Below, piece by piece: positions 4,826-9,328 of a stretch of DNA of 9,328 bases; position 1 is the stretch's first letter; the number at the start of each line of letters is the position of its first letter. This stretch comes from Bacillota bacterium (GTDB lineage: Bacteria; Bacillota; Clostridia; Christensenellales; Aristaeellaceae): assembly GCA_023392755.1 (NCBI GenBank), contig JAEWNM010000152.1:1-9328 (forward strand). The letters run 5' to 3'. Under the pieces are notes generated by a model, which did no database searches, was not told the DNA's origin, and saw only the letters and a program-made list of their open reading frames with translations. Both the position numbers and the translations under genes were made by a program.

Positions 4826-7258
4826 TTAAGGTAGAATGCAAATGGGCAGCCCCTTCATATAATTCGGATCGGGGCTCCAGTTCCCCCATACCCACAAACC
4901 ACCGTCCTGTGTAATCGCCAGGGATAAATCGTACAAGGTTTTAACGGCCTTTGCGTTATCCAAAATACGAAGCGGCGTATCCTGGGTGCCGGATACCTTG
5001 CCGTTGCCGGCGGAGCCCATGCGGTTGGCCCCCCATGCCCAAACGCCGCCGTCCCCGGTAATCGCCAAAACCGTGCTTTTGCCGTACTGCGACACGCCTT
5101 GGGAAACGGCGGTTACATGGTCCAGCATTTTTTCGGGCGCGGCATAGGGCTTGCGGGCGTCAACGTTCAGCTCCCACAAGCTTTTGTCGCCAAGCAGCAC
5201 ATAGCTCATAACCCCCGGGATAAGGCTCGCCCCGCTGTCCATAACCTTTTGAGCCTTTGTGAGCGTCACCCCGGTGGGGAAATAGCCCCAGGCCCATAGG
5301 GAGCCGTCGCTTTTCACGGCGAGTATGCATTCCCCGTTTGATGTGTATTCCGCCGCGCCGTCCAGTATTTTTTTGGGCTTCCTTTGCGGCTTTATCTCGC
5401 CGTTCGCGTTTTTAATCCCGCCCCACACATAAAGGCTGCCATCCTTTTTAAGCGCGGCGCATATCCCGCGGCCGTCATCCATGAACGCGCTTTCCACCCC
5501 GGTCATGATCTTGGCGGCCTGCCGCTGGTGTGTTTTTTTGCCGTTTCCCACCAGGCCGTTTTCATTGTCGCCCCAGCAAAAAAGCGTTCCGTCCTCCGTT
5601 ACGGCCAGCATGGTTTCGTTATATAAGCCGGCCGCCATCTGCTTCACGTTTTTAATGGGCAGGGGGGTGGGCGATGTAATTTGAACAATGTTGTCAGGGT
5701 TGCCGCCAAGGGAGCCATCCTTGTTGGGATATGTTTCGCTTCCCCATTGATAGGCCGTGCCATCCATGGCCAGGGCGTAGCTCATGCCGGAAATGCTGTC
5801 GGCGGGGTAAAACGCCTTCACGTTTTCAAGCACCAAAACCGGCTCCGGCCTGTCGGTAAACGTGCCGTCGCCTATTTGCCCGTGCTCGTTTTTCCCCCAC
5901 GCCCACAAGCTCCCGTCCTCTTTTATGGCGTACTGGTTCTCCTCCGTGTACCCGTTGGCCTCGCCGCCCAGTATATAGCCTACGGAGTAGTATTCCCTGG
6001 CGCCGCTTATAGCCAGCCTGGGCGGCGCGTCATTTTTCAAATATCCCCAGGTCCATATGCCGCCGTCCGTTTTTCGAACAAGCCGGGTGTCATGTTCGTC
6101 AAATGCCGCCACATCCTCCATAATGCGGGTGGGGTGCAGGGTGTATTCCATATAGCCGGTGCCAAGCTGGCCGGAGCTGTTGCTGCCCCAGGTCCATATG
6201 CGCCCGTCCCGCGCCTTTGCAACGGCGTGGTAAGCTCCCCCCGCAATCCGGGCGACGTCCTTGAGCACCACAAGGGGAGCGTCACTGTCATTGCCTGTGC
6301 CGTCGCCCAGCTGCCCGCCGGCGTTGTCGCCCAAGGCCCACAGCGTGCCGTCGCCGGATAGCGCAAAGGCGGAGCCGTAGGTGTAGGAATCCGTAACGCC
6401 TATGGCCTGCACGTTTTCCATCAAAAGCTCCGGCTCCCCAAAGTTAAGGCTGATGTCGGAGGAATATCTGCCGTGATGCCACAGCTTTGCGTCCTGCCCC
6501 AAAGCCAGCCAATACACGTTGGCGGCGGCGACAGACCGGATGCCGGTCATAATGGGCGTCAGGTCGTAATACCAGCTATCCCGCCGGCCGTCTATGACCA
6601 GGGTATAGTGATAGTTTCCCTGTATATAAAGCGTTCCGTCATTTGCAAGCACCAGGGCGTACCCTGTCCCCAGCGCCAGCTCTGCGACGCCGTCCATCAC
6701 ATGCACAGGCTCCGGCATGTTCCCGTTTTCAGGCCACCGGTCCCATTCCTTCCTGTCAAGGAAATATTCCTTTTCCCCCCACATAAAAAGGGAGCCGTCC
6801 TTTTTAATGGCGAAGGAGCATGTTTTGTCGGCTATGGCGGTTTGCACATCCTCCATAACGCGTATAAACACATCGCTGCTTTGGGTTGTCCCGTTGCCCA
6901 GCTGGCCAAACCCGTTATCGCCGCAGGCCCACAGGCTGCCATCCGTTTTGACGATGAGGGCATGGTCGCCGGCGGCGGACACCGACGCGACATTTTCCAT
7001 TATTTTCTCCGGCGTGGCCGACGCTTCCTTCCCTATGCCAAGGCGGCGTGTGTTGCCAAAGGCGTACAGCGTGTCGTCCGCGCCGATCAAAAAGGAGGTC
7101 GAGCCATCGGCAAACACGCTTTTCACAGGCAGCGCGATGCCATAGGCGTTGCCCGCTTGCTGCCCGGCGCCGCCCGCCGCGCCCGTTTCCCCCCGCGCCG
7201 GGGCGCAGGCTAGCAGCAGCAGCGCGCCGGCAAGTATCCATGCCGTTTTCCTCATCAT
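4826..7258 (-). CDS. RCC1-repeat beta-propeller lipoprotein
   Basis: An 810-residue, probably surface-anchored protein. Residues 1-18 (MMRKTAWILAGALLLLAC) are a lipoprotein signal peptide with lipobox L-L-A-C, so Cys18 would be lipidated. From about residue 60 to the C-terminus there are about 16 tandem units of around 48 residues with the core DG-S/T-L-W-A-W-G. The best copies continue as N-x-x-G-Q-L-G-x-G-T, for example near 106-125. This is the RCC1 blade signature. With seven blades per ring, the count suggests two consecutive propellers (inference). Several units have lost the G-Q-L-G part. The start is ATG at 7256-7258, with AAGGGG 6 bases upstream; an in-frame ATG nine codons earlier lacks a good ribosome site. 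Bacterial relatives are mostly uncharacterised; protein binding is likely, and GEF activity should not be assumed. It lies 131 bases downstream of parB. Confidence 0.92.
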   Translation of the reverse strand: MMRKTAWILAGALLLLACAPARGETGAAGGAGQQAGNAYGIALPVKSVFADGSTSFLIGADDTLYAFGNTRRLGIGKEASATPEKIMENVASVSAAGDHALIVKTDGSLWACGDNGFGQLGNGTTQSSDVFIRVMEDVQTAIADKTCSFAIKKDGSLFMWGEKEYFLDRKEWDRWPENGNMPEPVHVMDGVAELALGTGYALVLANDGTLYIQGNYHYTLVIDGRRDSWYYDLTPIMTGIRSVAAANVYWLALGQDAKLWHHGRYSSDISLNFGEPELLMENVQAIGVTDSYTYGSAFALSGDGTLWALGDNAGGQLGDGTGNDSDAPLVVLKDVARIAGGAYHAVAKARDGRIWTWGSNSSGQLGTGYMEYTLHPTRIMEDVAAFDEHDTRLVRKTDGGIWTWGYLKNDAPPRLAISGAREYYSVGYILGGEANGYTEENQYAIKEDGSLWAWGKNEHGQIGDGTFTDRPEPVLVLENVKAFYPADSISGMSYALAMDGTAYQWGSETYPNKDGSLGGNPDNIVQITSPTPLPIKNVKQMAAGLYNETMLAVTEDGTLFCWGDNENGLVGNGKKTHQRQAAKIMTGVESAFMDDGRGICAALKKDGSLYVWGGIKNANGEIKPQRKPKKILDGAAEYTSNGECILAVKSDGSLWAWGYFPTGVTLTKAQKVMDSGASLIPGVMSYVLLGDKSLWELNVDARKPYAAPEKMLDHVTAVSQGVSQYGKSTVLAITGDGGVWAWGANRMGSAGNGKVSGTQDTPLRILDNAKAVKTLYDLSLAITQDGGLWVWGNWSPDPNYMKGLPICILP

Positions 7259-7264
7259 GGTCTG

Positions 7265-7270
7265 CCCCTT
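7265..7270 (-). promoter_or_regulatory. Ribosome binding site choosing the ATG at 7256-7258
   Basis: AAGGGG on the minus strand, 6 bases before the first of two adjacent ATG codons. It selects the start that places a normal lipoprotein signal peptide at the N-terminus, rather than the in-frame ATG at 7283-7285. Confidence 0.65.
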
Positions 7271-7335
7271 TTGTATTCTTTCCAAGTGTATGTATTTGAA
7301 CAGTCAGCGCCCGATGCCCTTCCCGGCTGACAAGC

Positions 7336-7373
7336 GCGGGGATGCGCCCTTTTCAATAAGGAAGCATCCCCGC
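7336..7373 (-). terminator. Hairpin after parB, possible terminator without a clear U-tract
   Basis: A perfect 10-base inverted repeat (GCGGGGATGC at 7336-7345, GCATCCCCGC at 7364-7373) with an inner CCTT/AAGG extension starts 16 bases beyond the parB stop. On the minus-strand transcript the stem is followed by GCTTGTCAG, so the T-run of a classical terminator is missing. It may end or attenuate parAB transcription or protect the mRNA 3' end. The structure is clear; the role is uncertain. Confidence 0.5.
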
Positions 7374-7389
7374 CGCAATCCATATACAT

Positions 7390-8250
7390 CTATTCCCCAT
7401 CATCCCCGGCCAGCCGCTCCAGCGCCTGGTACAGCCTTTCGAGCTCCTGGGCGCTATAGTATTGCAATATGATCTTGCCGCGCTTCGCCCCGCCCGAAAA
7501 GGTGGTGCGCACGCCAAGCACCTCGCGCATGCGGCCTTCCAGCTCGGCCAGCTCCAGGGGCAGGGGCTTTGCCACGGGCCTTTGCCGGGGCATGTCCGGG
7601 GCCTTGGCGGCAAGCTGCTCCAGCTGCCGCACGCTTAGGGCGGCCAGCACGGTCTGCCTTGCCAGGTCGGTCTGCCTTGCCTCATCCTCCAGCCCGGCCA
7701 GAACCCTGGCGTGGCCGGCGGAAAGTGTGCCCTTTCTAACCATGTCCGTAATCTCCCTGGGCAGGGACAAAAGGCGCAGAAGGTTGGCAATGGCCGGGCG
7801 GCTCTTGCCCAGGCGCTTGGCGGCGGCATCCTGGGTATAGCCGCACTGCTGCATGAGGGCGCGGATGGCCGCGGCCTCTTCCATGGGATTTAAGTCCTCC
7901 CTTTGCAGGTTTTCAATCAGCGCCGCCTCCATCTGCTGGCGGCGGTCCATATCCTTCAAAATGCAGGGCACGGTTGAAAGCCCCGCCAGCCGCGCGGCGC
8001 GCCAGCGGCGCTCCCCGGCCACAATGCGGTAGCGGCTGCCCGTTTCCACCACCAGGATGGGCTGGAGCACACCGGCCTCCCTGATGCTCTGGGCCAATTG
8101 GTTCAGGCTCTCCTCGGTAAAGGTGCGCCGGGGCTGCGCCTCGTTGGGATCGATGTCGCCGATGGGAATCTCCTTCACGGTGCTGCCCAGCAATTCTTCG
8201 CCCATGGGCAAAAGCTCGTCCAGCCCGCGGCCCAAACCAGTTTTTTTCAT
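7390..8250 (-). CDS. parB: Chromosome-partitioning protein ParB (Spo0J-like)
   Basis: A 286-residue ParB/Spo0J CTPase clamp that loads at parS sites and spreads on DNA for chromosome segregation. The N-terminal KKTGLGRGLDELL is the peptide that stimulates ParA ATPase. The ParB/Srx domain follows: I-D-P-N-x-x-Q-P-R-R near 33-42, then GERRWRAA at 79-86, which binds CTP. ENLQREDLNPMEEA lies at 113-126. The helix-turn-helix YTQDAAAKRLGKSRPAIANLL is at about 138-158. The C-terminal dimerisation domain ends in ALERLAGDDGE. The start at 8248-8250 is preferred over the in-frame ATG 18 bases upstream. It gives the conserved N-terminus, and AGGAAG lies 7 bases before it. It follows parA by 87 bases, probably in one transcript. 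The Noc paralogue is an alternative, but the gene order parA-parB and the N-terminus favour ParB. Confidence 0.95.
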   Translation of the reverse strand: MKKTGLGRGLDELLPMGEELLGSTVKEIPIGDIDPNEAQPRRTFTEESLNQLAQSIREAGVLQPILVVETGSRYRIVAGERRWRAARLAGLSTVPCILKDMDRRQQMEAALIENLQREDLNPMEEAAAIRALMQQCGYTQDAAAKRLGKSRPAIANLLRLLSLPREITDMVRKGTLSAGHARVLAGLEDEARQTDLARQTVLAALSVRQLEQLAAKAPDMPRQRPVAKPLPLELAELEGRMREVLGVRTTFSGGAKRGKIILQYYSAQELERLYQALERLAGDDGE

Positions 8251-8337
8251 GCAAACACTTCCTGCCATATCGTATCCCGTTGGGCCGGCCCTGCCAGGGG
8301 GCGTATCGCCGGCCGCCGAACCGGTATTAAAAGCCGC

Positions 8338-9102
8338 CTATTTGACCCCGTTCCTCTCCATGACCTCCCTGGCCAGGGCGCGGTATGCCTCCGCCCCGGC
8401 GCTGCGGCTGTCGTACAGGTGAATGGGCAATCCGTGGCTTGGCGCTTCCCCCAAACGCACGTTGCGGGGGATGGTCACGGCGTATACCTTGCTTTTGAAG
8501 CGGCGCTTCACCTGGTCCACCACCTGAAGGCCCAGGTTTGTGCGCCCGTCCAGCATGGTCAAAAGCACGCCCTCAATATCCAGCGATGGGTTGATGGTGC
8601 GGTTCACGCGGCTGATGGTGTTCATCAGCGACGTAACGCCCTCCAGCGCGTAGTATTCGCACTGTATGGGCACCAGCACCCTGGCCGCCGCCGCCAGCGC
8701 GTTTACGGTTAAAAGCCCCAGGGACGGGGGGCAGTCGATCAATACAAAATCGTACTGGGCGGATACGGTTTGCAGCGCGGTTTTCAGGCGGTATTCGCGG
8801 TTTGGCAGGTTTACCAGCTCCACCTCCGCCCCGGCCAGGCGGATGTCGGCAGGCAGCAGGTCAAGCTGCCTGACGCGGGTGGATACGATGCAGGCCTTCA
8901 AATCCGCCTGCCCCACCAGCGCCTCGTAGGCGCTTTTCCCGCCGGCCTTCAGGCCCAGCCCGCTGGTGGTGTTGCCCTGGGGGTCAACATCCACCGCAAG
9001 CACCCTTTGCCCCGCCTCCGCCAGGCAGGCGGACAGGTTGACGGTGGTGGTGGTTTTGCCCACGCCGCCCTTTTGGTTGGTAACCGCTATTATTTTGCCC
9101 AT
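8338..9102 (-). CDS. parA: Chromosome-partitioning ATPase ParA (Soj-like)
   Basis: A 254-residue MinD/ParA-type ATPase, the usual length for chromosomal Soj without an N-terminal DNA-binding extension. The deviant Walker A motif KGGVGKTTT is at 11-19, with signature Lys12-equivalent context QKGGVGK. Walker A' VDVDPQGN is at 37-44 and Walker B LIDCPPSLG at 121-129. The C-terminal IPRNVRLGEAPSHG (211-224) is typical of Soj, where arginines bind nucleoid DNA. ATP-dependent dimers bind DNA non-specifically and are released by ParB. The start is ATG at 9100-9102, with a GGAGAGGA ribosome site 7 bases upstream. It is the first gene after a consensus-like promoter and is followed by parB. Confidence 0.96.
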   Translation of the reverse strand: MGKIIAVTNQKGGVGKTTTTVNLSACLAEAGQRVLAVDVDPQGNTTSGLGLKAGGKSAYEALVGQADLKACIVSTRVRQLDLLPADIRLAGAEVELVNLPNREYRLKTALQTVSAQYDFVLIDCPPSLGLLTVNALAAAARVLVPIQCEYYALEGVTSLMNTISRVNRTINPSLDIEGVLLTMLDGRTNLGLQVVDQVKRRFKSKVYAVTIPRNVRLGEAPSHGLPIHLYDSRSAGAEAYRALAREVMERNGVK

Positions 9103-9134
9103 TTGTATGTCCTCTCCGGGTCGAACCCTATCCT

Positions 9135-9163
9135 ATTGTAGCGGGTTTTGGTTCCGTTGTAAA
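9135..9163 (-). promoter_or_regulatory. Predicted sigma-A promoter of parAB
   Basis: On the minus strand, TTTACA (9158-9163) is followed by a 17-base spacer and TACAAT (9135-9140). Both hexamers are 5/6 matches to the vegetative consensus, with ideal spacing. The transcription start would be near 9128, giving a leader of about 25 bases that holds the parA ribosome site. Confidence 0.75.
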
Positions 9164-9283
9164 GCGCGCGCGGCCGCCCGCCCGGGGCGCATGATGACGG
9201 CGGAACGCCCTGCCCGGTTTTGTGTTTTGCGTCCGCCGGACACGGCCAGCTCACCCACACCCTTTTCCCCGGCTGGCTCAATT

Positions 9284-9328
9284 TCAAGGCAAACGCACCA
9301 AGACCTCAATTTCTCCTAAGCAGTGGCC
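9284..9328 (-). CDS. Possible C-terminal tail of an upstream gene (very uncertain)
   Basis: One minus-strand frame is open from the window edge for 14 codons (ending EIEVLVRLP) to a TGA at 9284-9286. About 120 bases without other gene signs then lead to the parA promoter. In many Firmicutes rsmG or noc lies upstream of parA, but this tail matches neither in a way I can recognise. It could be non-coding. Confidence 0.2.
   Translation of the reverse strand, partial: GHCLGEIEVLVRLP

Noticed and set aside
5681..7213. Plus-strand open frames of 226 and 246 codons opposite the RCC1-repeat gene
   Set aside because: They are antisense shadows of the repeats and show no recognisable domain.
9090..9287. 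Minus-strand 65-codon frame overlapping the parA start
   Set aside because: It starts with TTG without a ribosome site, runs through the parA promoter and overlaps the parA start in another frame.

Overview
The window looks like part of a moderately GC-rich Firmicutes/Clostridia-type chromosome. Supporting signs are strong AGGAGG-type ribosome binding sites, TTG start codons, a lipobox lipoprotein, a chromosomal Soj/Spo0J-type parA-parB pair, and a CUT1 sugar transporter cassette with no ATPase gene in view. A gut clostridial lineage is plausible, but nothing here proves a genus. All recognised genes are on the minus strand, so transcription runs from high to low coordinates.

Right end (about 7390-9328): parA (8338-9102) sits behind a well-formed promoter (TTTACA, 17-base spacer, TACAAT), followed by parB (7390-8250). 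They encode the chromosome-partition ATPase and its CTP-dependent DNA clamp. No parS site was seen. Next comes an 810-residue lipoprotein made of about 16 RCC1-type beta-propeller units (4826-7258). Its stop codon lies 4 bases from a strong hairpin terminator, and that terminator is the end of a repeated element.

Centre (3856-4825): about 970 bases without a credible gene, but rich in structure. Two near-identical direct copies of a multi-hairpin repeat (4308-4595 and 4631-4825) differ by a 93-base insert placed in the loop of one hairpin, plus a few substitutions. The internal substitutions keep the plus-strand RNA fold, three of them through G-U wobbles. Left of these, 3938-4180 holds seven degenerate copies of a 15-base motif (core CA-Y-W-TTTTG-Y-T), all in one orientation. 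Their order and spacing suggest an old tandem duplication. The nearest copy lies next to the -35 position of a promoter with a perfect TATAAT, as expected for an activator-controlled operon.

Left end (1-3855): a four-gene operon with an RraA-family aldolase/decarboxylase-like enzyme, a secreted sugar-type solute-binding protein, a 132-base gap with a perfect 11-base-pair hairpin, and two inner-membrane permeases. Both permeases start with TTG and overlap as TTGA. The second is cut by the window edge. The layout suggests import of a carbohydrate or sugar-acid-like compound, with a companion enzyme acting on a keto acid. The substrate cannot be read from the sequence. The most interesting material is the operator array and the structured repeat pair.
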